A stretch of DNA of 64,000 bases, taken from NCBI GenBank assembly GCA_947184155.2, contig CAMXCT020006573.1, forward strand, positions 1-64,000, in the 5' to 3' direction. Shown here piece by piece: positions 1 through 10,687 of this stretch. The stretch comes from Cladocopium goreaui (Eukaryota > Sar > Dinophyceae > Suessiales > Symbiodiniaceae). The translations under genes were made by a program, and so were the position numbers. The notes under the pieces are model-generated. The model was not told where the DNA came from and ran no database searches. It saw nothing but the letters and a program-made list of their open reading frames with translations. The first letter of the stretch is position 1. The number at the start of each line of letters is the position of its first letter.

Positions 1-2584
1 GCACAGAGACTCGCCGCGCGAGTGCCAGGTAAAAAAAAGTTTGGCGAAAGGGATTGGTTCCCAAGCTCGCAGAGTTGTTCAATGATCGTGGCAAGTCCCA
101 CAACTGAGAAATGCAGTTGTTTTATGTTGTTTTGCTCTGGACTCCTCTGGACTGCTGCCATCAGAGTTCCCGCCTGGATCTACATTTTCACGCGCCACTA
201 GTGTCAGCCTGCAGGCCTGAGCGTCGAGCACAGGACGAGAGCAGCTGAGGAAGTTTTGCTTGGTTCCCAGATTGCCATACCCAGCCTGGGGCTGCCATTT
301 TTTAAAAGTATTCCGCGCATTTCAAGAGCTAGGCTGTCCAGCCTCTGTAAATAGAAATCTGATGAACACATCCGGAAACTAGTAGAGTTTGAGGCAGTCT
401 TATAATTTTCATGAACCATGTACAACATAAGGCTTGCCTGACGGAGAGGTTACCAGAAAGTTGACTGCTTGCATCCGCACTCAGGTCCTCAGGCTCATGA
501 CAAAAAGAGGCCAACAATTCAAAGTGTACAGAGGTGTGAATGCATCACTGGTAGAGGATAGGCGGTGGCTTTGGTCTCCACTTTTGGACACTGGCTTACA
601 ATCTTTGAAACTACACTTGTTTTCTAGTGATGCAACTTTTTGCATTTGGGCTATTTGAGATTTCACTCCAACTACGTGTACCCTTTCAAAGAAAGGGCAC
701 AGCCGCAAGTGGACTGCATGGCCTGCTTTGATGGCTAAAAGGATGGCTCTCGTCAACGCGAGCTGGCTGATGTGCTGGGGAATGTTCAAGAAGCCAGAGT
801 TCCTTATTCTATGGGCAGGTTTCGAGCAACCCCATTTCTTGGTCAAGCTGAAGTCAAGCTGGGCTTCATTTCGACATTCAGCTTCCAGTTTTTTTGATTC
901 AGTTGAATTTGTGCCCATCTTTGAAGCCTTTGGTCCATCTACTTCACCCTATGGCTCTCAGCAAGGGGGGATTTGCTACACCGAAATGGTTGGGGCAAGT
1001 TCTTCGGCCAAGGTGCGGCTTGGTGTTTGGGACACGCATGTGCTTAGGCAATTGTTTTCAAGTGCATAAAGTCCAACGTATTGGATACTCCAAGGCTTCA
1101 ATCGTCAACCTCTTGATAGAACCTTGGATGTCATTTTCACGCTGGTTGGTTCCGGAGAGGGGTCATTTCCATTTTTCACAACCAAAAAGGCATATGATCT
1201 TTGATTTATATTGATTTATGATGATTTTTTTATACCAGTCACCAGCCCCGTTTGATGCCTGGTGCTTCGAGTTTCCATCAGGAGCCCAACCGCCCACCGG
1301 CCTGGGACCAGGCTGAGGCAGGAAGTCGGTGACAAAAAGAAAGGTCTCCAGTGTCTAAAGCCAGTTTTTTTTTGACTTCTGCATGAGAACAGCCAGTGAC
1401 TTTTTTTTAAAGCCCTGTTAGGTGGTTGTGGTACCTTTCTGATGAGGTTCACTTTTTGATGCATTTTGGGAATCCCCCTAGGGGCCTTCCATTCACTCCA
1501 TTCCTGTTTCATCTCACACCCGAGGAGCTGGTAGCTTTGGACCGTCTGCGATTCCAGCATTTACACCGAGTGATTTATGCCCACAGGCGATGGCCACTGG
1601 GATGAAGATTTGAGTTGGTGCTATCATTGATCACATCCCGGCCATACCCAGATGATCCCAGATGAATATGCCGTAAACCAACGGAATGGAGAAGACCCTT
1701 CATCCAAGATCATCCAAGCAAAATCTTTTTTGGGTAACCAACGGAATTCGAGTTTTTTTTCAGAAGAGGCAGCGAGTGGAAAATGCGGAGTCCTACTATG
1801 ACGCTGGGGCCTTGGTCGTCTTGGTCGTGTGGAAAATGCCTTGCGCACCTCGTGGTAAACTCAATGGTAAAGCATACCGCATTTACCCAATTTGACCAAA
1901 TTTGACCATGTGGACCATGTGGGGGCTCTTGAGAACCATATTCAAAGAGGGGCTTTGTTCATCTTTTTTCTATCGAGCGCTTTGGACAGATGTGTTGAGC
2001 TCGGGATCTCAGGTCTTGGAGACAGAGCGGCAGGCGGAAGTCATGCACGCGCGTCGGCAGCTTGGGAGATGCTCTGCCATTTTTTTTGCGATCAGATCCT
2101 GATCAGATCCTGATCAGATGAGATCCTGATGTGTCCTATTTACCTCTTAAATAATTTAAAATACTTTAAATACAGGCTTCCAAAGCTTTGACATTCCTTC
2201 AAGCCTTTACCTTGGGAGGTTGATGCATTTCATGGTTGGGCATCCGGAAAATCTGAAAGAGGACCCCCTGTAAGTGGTCTGAAAGCTCTGGTTTCCTTGA
2301 AAGGTAGCCTCAAATCAATGCATTTATCTCCACTTATGAGATTTCAAATGCATTTTTTTCGTAAAACCTATTCAAATGATTTTCAAATGATTCTAATATT
2401 CTAATGATATCCATATCCATTTCATATTTGTTTTTAATGGGATTCAGGATTCCATTCATATTTATAATAAGTTATCATGGAATTATTGAAATCATGATTA
2501 TAACCTTGATAGATCTTTATAGTTTATAATCCATTGATATATCAATATCCATTTATAGTTCAGGATTCTCCAGAAAAATCCAAG
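1..2584. other. No gene I can support
   Basis: Several overlapping open frames of 60-145 codons occur on both strands, but none has convincing protein-like composition together with splice signals. Short direct repeats of GATCCTGATCA lie at about 2094-2130, and 2340-2560 is AT-rich. Upstream exons of the gene that begins at about 2585 could be hidden here. Confidence 0.4.
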
Positions 2585-5500
2585 GCCCGAATTTCGGCAC
2601 GGCATCCGTGGCATCCATGATCACCAAGGCACCGAAGCCATGCGCATTTCCAGGGCCAAGCGAAAAGAGGTGGCCGTGGACACGCTGAAGCGCGACAACC
2701 AACGAATGGTGGAGCGCCTCTGCGTGGTGAGAAGCCCAGATGAAGCCCTGTGGAGATGGTAGGATTAGACACATCTCATATATACGTACAACATATATCT
2801 AGACATAATATAATACGCTATAATATAACATAATATAATATCATATCACATCATATCATATATATATATAATACAGTATAACAGAACATAATGTAATATA
2901 TTGATATACATGTATATATAATATAATACAACACACACACATATATATATACAACACACACACATATATATATAGTATAAAATATAATATAATATAATAT
3001 AATATAATAATATAATATAGTATAATATAATACATTGGTATACAATAATATAATATAATACATTGATATACATGTTACCATGATATGTACCAACGTCAAT
3101 AACATACAATTATTTACGTTATCATAGATCATGATATATATTATAACACCTACTGTCATTGTATATCATTGATATATTATATATACATACACATAATATA
3201 TATATAATATATATATATATATGATATCATTCTTGGATGTATTTGTTCCGACACCATACAAAATACTTCTCTTCTTCGTTCTTTGAAGACCATTGTGCAA
3301 ATGTCGTCTGGAAGGTTCAGCATTGGCATTTTCCAAGCGAGGATACGAACTTGTATTCCCAATAATGTGTTAAAACATGTTACTGTAAGCATCATGCCAC
3401 AAGCTTATTTGATTTGGGGATGGTAGTTTATACCATCCCATTCTCCAGAGGTGGTCGGAAGTTCAAAAAAACCCTGATCTCTGACGTCGATTTTGCCTTG
3501 ATTCATTCCGTTCAATGTTTCATAGAATTGGATGATGGGAAAATTTACAGGAAAGCCCTATATTTGATGGTAAAAACCATGGTTTCCTGTAGATTTTCCC
3601 TTAAACCAATCCATTGAATGTTTGATTTTGGGGCTGACTAGCCTCCCCGAACCCTCAGTCCACTGGTGACTCCTCAGGTGATGCGCGAGTCCGAAAGTCG
3701 GCAACATTCCCTGGCCTCAAAGCCTTCGAAGCCGCCCGGCTCTGCGCCGGCAGGTGCGAAAATATGGGCATTGGATGGGTCGAAATGTTGCCATCGCACC
3801 CCTTAAAGGATGATTTCATGATGTTTGAGATGGTCTTTTTGGAAGAATCCCAGTGGCAATAGATGTCTTGGGATTGATGTGTCAAGACGAATCTGCTATG
3901 AAGTTGACGGATGTCAGATTAAGTGGATGTTTCGTTGAATGGTTGTGAACCTTAGAATGACAAGATGCGAAGGGCATGTCGAGCTGTGCTGTGGCTGCTT
4001 GATCTTGATTGGGATAGCAGTTGCTGATGCCAATCTTCGTCGCAGGCTCGTTGAACCTGAGCTATCGAAAGAAAGCTGCTAGACAGATAGATCAGGACAA
4101 CAAGGTCTTGTTGGATCGGCTGATTCGCCGGGGCCTTGGCTTTGCCCTTTGGTTTTTCAAACATGGCTAGCTGGGAAATCGCTCAACGAAATGGAGGTTT
4201 TGATGGGAAACTCATCGAACTAAATCGAAGAGTTTCCAGCAAGACATGTTTGATTCTCAGAGAGATTGTTATTTTATTGTTATTTCTTTAATATTTATTG
4301 TTATCTATTGTTATTTATCCCATTAAACCTCCATTTATCCCATGATTCCCATTACATAACCATTAAGTCAGCATTGAATTAGCTGTGTTGGATGCAAAGC
4401 CAGGTATCCGACCCACAGTGAACACTCGTGAGGAGCTGGAGTCTCGCTACCAGGCCTTCAGAAAGATATTGGTATGGATCAATACCTATTAATACCATTT
4501 TTAGGGGAATGAACATCCATTTACCAGCTATTTTGATGTTCACCAGGGGTACAAGGTTTTGACACACTGCCATATGAGTTTGTCTTAGATAATGCAGACG
4601 ATCCGAAGGAAAGGAAGGAGGGAGCGCTCCGAAAAATTTCTCTTTTTGAGATTTTTCATAAGGGATTTTTTAGGCGTATTGAAGGAAGGGATAAGGAAGG
4701 CAAATTAAGGGCCCCAATAGAAGGGCCCGTGCAACCATTCCCTGAACTGAGCATTGACATCGTGGCAGGTCTATTCCTCTCTCGTGCACAGGCCAGTAAC
4801 ACAACTGCTGGTGCTTTCTTGTGGGGACTGTTTGAGGCTGTCGATGGATCAGTGACGCGTTTCTTGATGACCACTGCTGGCTACTTGTCATTCTGTGTTC
4901 CATGCAGCAATAGCCCGGTCGAAGCTCCTACCGCCCTTTTCAAGGCATTCCAGATTGCGACGCCCCTTGCACAAGGCAGATGTCTTCAGGACGGCTTTAG
5001 ATGAGCATTCTCAGAATTTGGTTAGTTTTCATCTTTCGCCTTTCGCCATTGGGTTCCTTTATGTTCCTTTCTAAGATTTTGCGCTTCTCTCCCAAGTGAT
5101 GCAGGATCCCCCCACCGCCCATACGGCCGCCACGAAACTCGAAGCGGAAAGCGTTGGAGGCTGCGCTGAAGTGTGAAGACTGTGAAGACCACTGATGACA
5201 TCGGAAATTGTTGAAAAGTTTTGGATCCAAATGGGTATGGGTCAATACCTATAGATACATTTTTAGTGGGATGAACATCCATTTACCAGCTATTTTGGGG
5301 TTCACTAGGTACCAGGGTTTTGACCCATCCCCAAATGATTTTCCGATGGTCCAATTCGAGCAACTCCGAAGGCGAGACCGCGAGGTGCAAAGTGCTCTGG
5401 TTCCAAAGAAAAGGCACGGAGGGAGAACAGGGAGTAGACTTGTTCCTGGTATGGAATCATTGGGAATGTGCTCAACCAATTTCAATTTACTGGGTCTTTT

Positions 5501-8500
5501 GATGCTTTGACTTGCTGGCATCCCATTCATTTTGGTCTTGTATGGTCTTGTCCCTTCTGCCAAGGAGCCTTCTGCGAAGACAGCGGAGGCTTCTGGGCGG
5601 AAATCAAGCACGCCCGAACCACTGAAGAGCGCCAAGCAGGCGCGATGGGAAGATTGGGTGGTGAAGGTCCAAAGGTTGGGACCGTTGGGATGTGGAGATT
5701 AACAGCTAAAATGATTTGATCCACTGGATTTTGTTGTTGATTTAGGGTAGACTCACCCAAACATGTGTCTTAAGTTTGAAATTCACCTGGCGTGTTCCGA
5801 TCCAAATCCAATTTTTTCGTTAGTCAGCAGGCAGCTCGGACAGAGCTGGAAAAGGTGAATCAAAATGTCTTGCAGAAGATCAAAAGCGAAAGTGAAGGAG
5901 CCGCAGAAGGGGTCAGATTTCAGTCATTGGTGGGTGACACTGCTTGGCTTAACAGCTAAAGAACCTTTCGTTGGAACGTTGTGATTGAGGTAGCCAGAGC
6001 AAACTCTTTGGTTTTCTTCATGTCTGACCCCAAATAGGTTATTCTTCGAGTTTGAAAAGGCTCTGTATGACACTGATCACTGATCACTGATCACCACAAA
6101 GGCATATATGCTGCGCTAAATCGCATTTGCATCAAACAAGTGCTTCCTCAAAGCCACAGACCCATGCCCTGAGGACTGCCGGAGGTGTATTCCCAAGAAT
6201 TTGAGAATGAGGCGAGGCTTTGCAAAATTTGGCGAGAAAAGGGGCATCCTTTGTTTGGTGCTTCTTACACCCCTACTCAGTTGCGCTCCAAACCGCTAAG
6301 ACGCAGGATGAGTCCGTGAAGCCGGACAGGACCGAGACCCCGGAGCCGGTGCGGAATGCCAAGCAGGTGGGCTAAGTCCTGTTTGCAGCGAGTTTCTCTG
6401 TCAGATCTGGGATTGACTTTGGCCTATCAGGCCTATCAGGCCTATCACGTCAATTGACAGATGCTGCAATGATCATTGGCAGGTGGCACATGCAGAACTG
6501 GAGAAGCTGGAACAGCATGTGCTCGACAAGATCCACAGCGAAGCAAAGCCTCAACAAGGCAACGTTGAAGGTGATAAAGCAGAGTTAAGATGCTGATAGA
6601 TGGATTTTCGATTGGATTTTTGAGGAGGGTTCGGTGCAGTTCCTCTGGTTGACTTGGGGTTTTGGGGCTGAACCACTCTGAAAGGGCTTTCAACTCCGCA
6701 AAGTCTCAATATCTTTCAATGTGTGCATGCCATCAGGCAGCAGCCACTTTTCCAGGCCTGCAGAGCTTCCGCCAGGTGAAGATGGCGAGTCTGAAAACTA
6801 CTCAGACTTTGAGAGCGAGGATGATCAGCTCCCAAAGGTGCGGCTGATGGTGGAAAGGTTGGAAGGCCGTGACACAGCTGGGAGTTCCTGCTCCCAAGCC
6901 AAACCAAACAGAGTGTTGTTGATAGTCTAAACTGTCTGAACCCATCTTAACCCTAAGTGCCACCAGAGATGGGCTTGGGCTGTTCAATACTACTCTGTCT
7001 GACAGAGCATCTCACGTAGCTTTTGAGGCAAAGAGCAAAGTTCAGCCTTCGCCTGCTCTGGAAGAAAGTGAGGACTCCCCCACTTTCTTTTGAGTGCATA
7101 GCTCATCCAACCCCCAAATTATCGAAAAAAAACATTCCAGTTGAACCCAACGGACTTTTTAGGACTTTATCTGAGAACCTTGGATCCTACACACCCCTTA
7201 GATCCGCTTGGCTACACCACTTGAGTCACTTGGCAGGAGTATGAGGATGACTATGAAGCCGATGATTACAGCGACGCCTTTGAGGCAGACGACGATTCCT
7301 CGCATCTGTCGTCCCCCAGGCTCTCTCCCAAGAAGCCGGCCATGGCAAGCACCCGAGAGGAGGCCAGTGATGAGGAACTGGAGCCGGTGGAGCCAATGAA
7401 ACCAGAGCCGGTGGAGCCAATCAGGGTGGAGGGAGAAGCAGCTCAGAGTGAGGACTTTGAAGATGAATTTGAAGCTGAGTCTGACCGACCTGGATCTCAA
7501 GGATCACAGGCTTCACCTGATGAGTTTGAGCCCATGGATGCCATGGATGCCATGGATCGGATCGGATCTGATCCAGTTGATAATGTGCCCTCCATCAGAT
7601 CTGATGGAACAGGCGGTCCAGCTCACAGTGATGAAGTTGCGATTCAAGCTTTGAATGAGCATGTTACTGCAGCTGCCAGTGAGAGGAGTACAGCTCAGAG
7701 TGATGAAGCCGCAATTCGACCCTTGAACGAGCATGTGACTGCAGCTGCCAGTGAGAGGAGTATAGCTCAGAGTGATGAGGCTGCGGTTCGGGCTTTGAGT
7801 GAGCACGTGACTGCTGTAGCCAGCGAGAGGTCTAGGAACCAAGACTTCAATCCACCTCCCACGAACCAGAAGACAACTGGGACAAATGAAGCCAACGAGA
7901 CAAATGAAGCGAATGAAGTAAATGCGGAGGTGAACGAAGTCAATGAGGCGAAGGAGGTGCATCAGATCAGCAGGGACTACTCTGACTTTGAGGCCAGTGA
8001 ATCCCAATCTCCTGGAAAGGATGGAGCCCGCGGCACCACTCCCACTGTCGGCACCGTCGCTAGTGCCACAGGTGCCACAGGTGCCACGAGTGCCACGGCA
8101 GCCACTGGGGCCACAGGTGCCACAGGTGCCACAGCTGTAGGAATCACTGGTACCACCTCCAGCTCCATCGGTATCGGCGGTGCCGGTGGTGCGAGTGCTC
8201 CTAGTGCTGCTAGTGCTGCTAGTGCTGAGGTGGCACCACCCAAGGCAATGCCTGGCAGGGGATGGTCGGAGAATTTCGATGATTTTGAGGAGGATGGCAA
8301 TGATGGCAATGACAACCTGGGTAATGAACCTGAAGATAGTGGCTGGGATCGCGAGCCACGTGGAGGCTCCCATTTGCTTGATGATGGAAGTCCCAGTGGG
8401 GCGCTGAGAGATGGAGTCTTCCTATATATAGGGAGGAGGCTCATCATGATACAGACCATCATATAATTTCCGTTGAGCCAATAGATGAATTCTCAACATT

Positions 8501-8976
8501 TTTTTGAATTCGTTTGTGCGATTGTGATAATGTATCAACAATGAATTGGCAGCGATGAAAGCGCGAGGTCGCATGTTCGGCAGCAACGATGATGACAGCA
8601 TAAGGGAAGATTCGGGAGAGTCGGCACCTCGCTTTCGCAGATGCTTCTTGTAGTTTGGTCAATGCCAGTGGCAAAAAACAAACTCATTGGTTGTCTCCTG
8701 CTTTCAGGTCCTTGAACTTCAATGGATGATTCCTGAGGCAGCTGTTGGGTTTGGACAATGGTGTGGGATGGTGTGGAAGGGGCAGTGGTAGCTATTTTTT
8801 GAGTCGGGTAGAGTTTCGATGAGATTTGCTTTTGCCTGTGATTCGCAAGACAGGAATCATATCCAGAGTCGTTTTGATTCATTTTGATTCATTTTGTAGT
8901 ATTGTTGGTATGTCCTTTCTGTGTTTTTCAGGGTCAGAGGGAAGACACCGAATTCTTCGTGGATGGAGGCGAGTAG
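2585..8976 (+). CDS. CFAP97/hemingway-like flagellar protein, multi-exon
   Basis: Exons read by eye: 2585-2726, 3678-3753, 4046-4132, 4404-4471, 5105-5170, 5565-5639, 5831-5911, 6301-6366, 6483-6570, 6737-6837, 7020-7067, 7237-about 8400, and a terminal exon 8932-8976 ending TAG. The exons up to 7237 join in phase; the link from the acidic exon to the end is unresolved. The first four resemble the CFAP97 (KIAA1430/hemingway) domain: two blocks of the R-x-I-x-x-(D/E)N-x-x-(L/M)-x-x-RL kind (DNQRMVERL, then RQIDQDNKVLLDRL), followed by TREELESRYQAFRKIL. CFAP97 proteins are cilium/axoneme-associated, which fits a flagellate. The rest is acidic and low complexity, with repeated motifs of the form YSDFE, FDDFE and YSDAFE and three about 21-residue repeats ending EHVTAAASERS. 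Exons 4046-4132 and 5565-5639 end at GC donors. The true start may lie upstream. Family assignment rests on remembered motif pattern. Confidence 0.6.
2772..3235. repeat. AT-rich microsatellite in a CFAP97-like gene intron
   Basis: About 460 bp of (ATAATAT)n, (TA)n and (CACACATATATA)n repeats, between exons 2585-2726 and 3678-3753. Frames read through it are artefacts of the repeat. Confidence 0.8.
4471..4573 (+). repeat. Introner-like TIR element, copy 1
   Basis: A 103-bp element starting GGTATGGATCAATACC and ending in the near-inverse sequence GGTTTTGACACACTGCCAT. The central hairpin GGATGAACATCC is replaced here by GAATGAACATCC. The element begins exactly where exon 4404-4471 ends, so its GTATGG supplies the splice donor. 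Three further copies lie in the window. Confidence 0.7.
5232..5333 (+). repeat. Introner-like TIR element, copy 2
   Basis: Same family as 4471-4573. The left end TGGGTATGGGTCAATAC and the reverse complement of the right end (TGGGGATGGGTCAAAAC) form clear inverted repeats. The hexamer CAAATG flanks both sides and could be a target duplication. It lies within the intron between exons 5105-5170 and 5565-5639. Confidence 0.7.
5565..6570 (+). repeat. Tandem duplication of an exon pair
   Basis: Exon pair 5565-5639 plus 5831-5911 matches exon pair 6301-6366 plus 6483-6570. The first members end TPEPLKSAKQ and TPEPVRNAKQ. The second members read ARTELEKVNQNVLQKIKSE and AHAELEKLEQHVLDKIHSE. The intron between the members lies at the same codon in both copies, but the first copy uses a GC donor (CAG then GCGCGA) and the second a GT donor (CAG then GTGGGC). 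Confidence 0.65.
7237..8466 (+). CDS. Large acidic repeat exon of the CFAP97-like gene
   Basis: This is an unusually long exon for this locus, following the acceptor TTGGCAG and opening EYEDDYEADD. The open frame runs to a TAA/TAG-type end at 8466, though the last about 60 bases are probably intron. It holds proline/glutamate repeats (EPVEP), three tandem copies of a unit with AQSDEAAIRPLNEHVTAAAS-like sequence at about 7620-7830, an (N/E)-rich NEANE stretch, an ATGATGAT tract at 8040-8150, and a C-terminal DFEEDGNDGND segment. Composition suggests a disordered acidic tail. A long antisense frame (7513-8373) mirrors this codon bias and is not counted as a gene. Confidence 0.6.
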   Translation, partial: EYEDDYEADDYSDAFEADDDSSHLSSPRLSPKKPAMASTREEASDEELEPVEPMKPEPVEPIRVEGEAAQSEDFEDEFEAESDRPGSQGSQASPDEFEPMDAMDAMDRIGSDPVDNVPSIRSDGTGGPAHSDEVAIQALNEHVTAAASERSTAQSDEAAIRPLNEHVTAAASERSIAQSDEAAVRALSEHVTAVASERSRNQDFNPPPTNQKTTGTNEANETNEANEVNAEVNEVNEAKEVHQISRDYSDFEASESQSPGKDGARGTTPTVGTVASATGATGATSATAATGATGATGATAVGITGTTSSSIGIGGAGGASAPSAASAASAEVAPPKAMPGRGWSENFDDFEEDGNDGNDNLGNEPEDSGWDREPRGGSHLLDDGSPSGALRDGVFLYIGRRLIMIQTII

Positions 8977-9206
8977 GATCGTTCTGGTCCTGGCCATGCT
9001 GAGACACTTCAAAAGGTGTGCCCGCAGGGGCGATTGCAACCCCTGGGAAGCTCGGCTTTCCTTCGCAAATGTCAGAAAATTAAAGACGCCACACATTTCA
9101 GTGAAAGTGTCCAGTCTTCACCAGTCTTCCCGGGTCTATTTTTTTTCAGTCCAATGAGACTTAGACTGCCAACACGGCGGTAGATTCCAATACTTCTTCA
9201 GAGGTC

Positions 9207-9511
9207 TCACCGCATTCCTTCCTGCATATCCCGGGCAACAGGACCACCTGGGTTCGACGCAAACCGGGGTGTGAAGCCAGGCACTGTACGAAGTGTGTCA
9301 GGGCCTTCCACCAAGTGTGAGATGAAGGTCGCTCCTCGGCGCATCATGAAAACCTGACTAAGACTTGCACCATCATTGCGACATCCGAGTTGTTGATTCT
9401 CCCACTCTTGTAACCTAGATATGACTAGCTGTGGCACGGTGTCAGCTGGCGCTTGTCACGCGGAAAAAAACATCAGCACCCAGCACCAGCATTTCAGAAT
9501 TGCCCTGCAAC
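9207..9511 (-). CDS. Possible minus-strand exons, unknown protein
   Basis: On the minus strand the frame at 9437-9207 reads as plausible protein (LRTVPGFTPRFASNPGGP, then MQEGMR and a TGA). Just upstream, after a TTGCAG acceptor near 9511, a short segment reads GNSEMLVLGADVFF. The two lie close together and could be exons of one small gene convergent with the CFAP97-like gene. No family is recognised and the splice link is not resolved. Confidence 0.3.
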
Positions 9512-10094
9512 CGCCCATCCCACAACAAAACCGAAGGGTGGCTGGAAGATCCTTTATGAATGGAAGTTTTAATGGAAAATCATTTGTAAATGGGGGATGA
9601 TAAGTGTTCGGTATAGTCTTAGCAAAAAATGCCCAGAAATTGGCCGTCGCTGTCTCCAAACTCTGGAAAACGCATGATACTCTTCATGGCATTTTTCGGC
9701 TTCAAAAGCTTTCATTAAAGTCATGGCATCGAACCAATTTCAGCACATTGAGCGCTTGAATCTGTTCAATCATGGGCCTTTTCCTCCGACAACCAGGGAC
9801 ACTTCCTTGAGGGGGCTCTGGCCAAAAGAATCAGCTTAGCATTTCAAGCAGCTCCAAGCAGTCCACTGGAAAGGATCAAATGAGTTCAAATGAACAGTCG
9901 GCCAGCGCGAAAAGGTTATCTTACTTCCGTGCCAAATCAGGGCCTTTTCTTTCGAATAAATCTTGGCTGCAATCATCAAAGCAAGAGTAGGTACAGCTCA
10001 CCCCCGCTATTTATCATCGGAGTACCAGCGTATAGCCCGTCTGTGTTTGTTACTTAGTCACCCCATGCAGCGTGGGCTGCGCAAATGAGTTGCG
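9512..10094. other. No supported gene
   Basis: Ordinary-composition sequence. A + strand frame at about 9722-9838 (opening MASNQFQHIERLNLF) is open to a TAG, but it is short and isolated, so it is not called. Confidence 0.3.
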
Positions 10095-10364
10095 ATGGCG
10101 CGAAGATGGCTCTTGCTGCTCCTGTTGCTGAGATGTGATGCCCAGGAATCTGACCTCCTGGCAGAGGCTCTGCACCAGCCTCTGAAACCGAAGAATGATG
10201 TTGGTATGGGGTCAAAGTTGGGTATACACAGTATGCACCCAAGTTTTTGGATTCCACCTGGTAGGGTCACTCTCTGCTCGTTCGCAAATGTGGAGTGCCA
10301 GGTAGCTCGACTCAAAGCGGAGGTGGAACGCCTCAAGGCGGGGCTGGGATGGCAGCTGGGATAG
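10095..10364 (+). CDS. Small ORF or first exon with signal peptide
   Basis: ATG at 10095 opens MARRWLLLLLLLRCDAQ, a classic signal peptide with a basic start, a leucine core and an AQ cleavage-like end. A short stretch follows, then a helical segment VARLKAEVERLKAGL after a GCCAG acceptor at about 10302. The frame is open to a TAG at 10362-10364 with or without removal of the segment 10198-10302, which starts GTTGG and ends CAG. It lies just upstream of the MFS gene and may be separate from it. Function unknown. Confidence 0.4.
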   Translation: MARRWLLLLLLLRCDAQESDLLAEALHQPLKPKNDVGMGSKLGIHSMHPSFWIPPGRVTLCSFANVECQVARLKAEVERLKAGLGWQLG

Positions 10365-10687
10365 CCTCCTGCGCCGCATCGCATGGGGGTTGGGGACTTC
10401 AGACTGCGAGGCACCAAACGAAAGGATTTAATCGCTGCAATGTGACAGGTGCAGAGCAAGTCATGTTCTTCGACTCTTTTGTATCTTTCTTGGAATCTGC
10501 CGAGAGTTTTGCGATGCCAAGATTATAGCAGGGCGCATCAGGGCGCCAATTTCCAGGATTTGAGTTCTCATTCCCACCAGCTTTTCAGCAAGCAGTGGCT
10601 CAGTGGCTAGTGTAAAATGACCACAGCTCTTTGAACTTCCTGCAGCCGGGCTCAAAGTTGGAGGTTTCCATTTCTTGGTTTTTCGCC

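Noticed and set aside
4590..5004. Open stretch ending in a 91-codon frame (LSIDIVAGLFLSRAQ)
   Set aside because: The preceding exon is phase 0 and joins 5105 in phase; this stretch lies in the intron, its frame does not match, and it has no acceptor with the right phase.
7513..8373. 286-codon minus-strand frame
   Set aside because: It is the antisense of the acidic repeat exon; its Thr/Cys/Gly-rich peptide mirrors the sense repeats.
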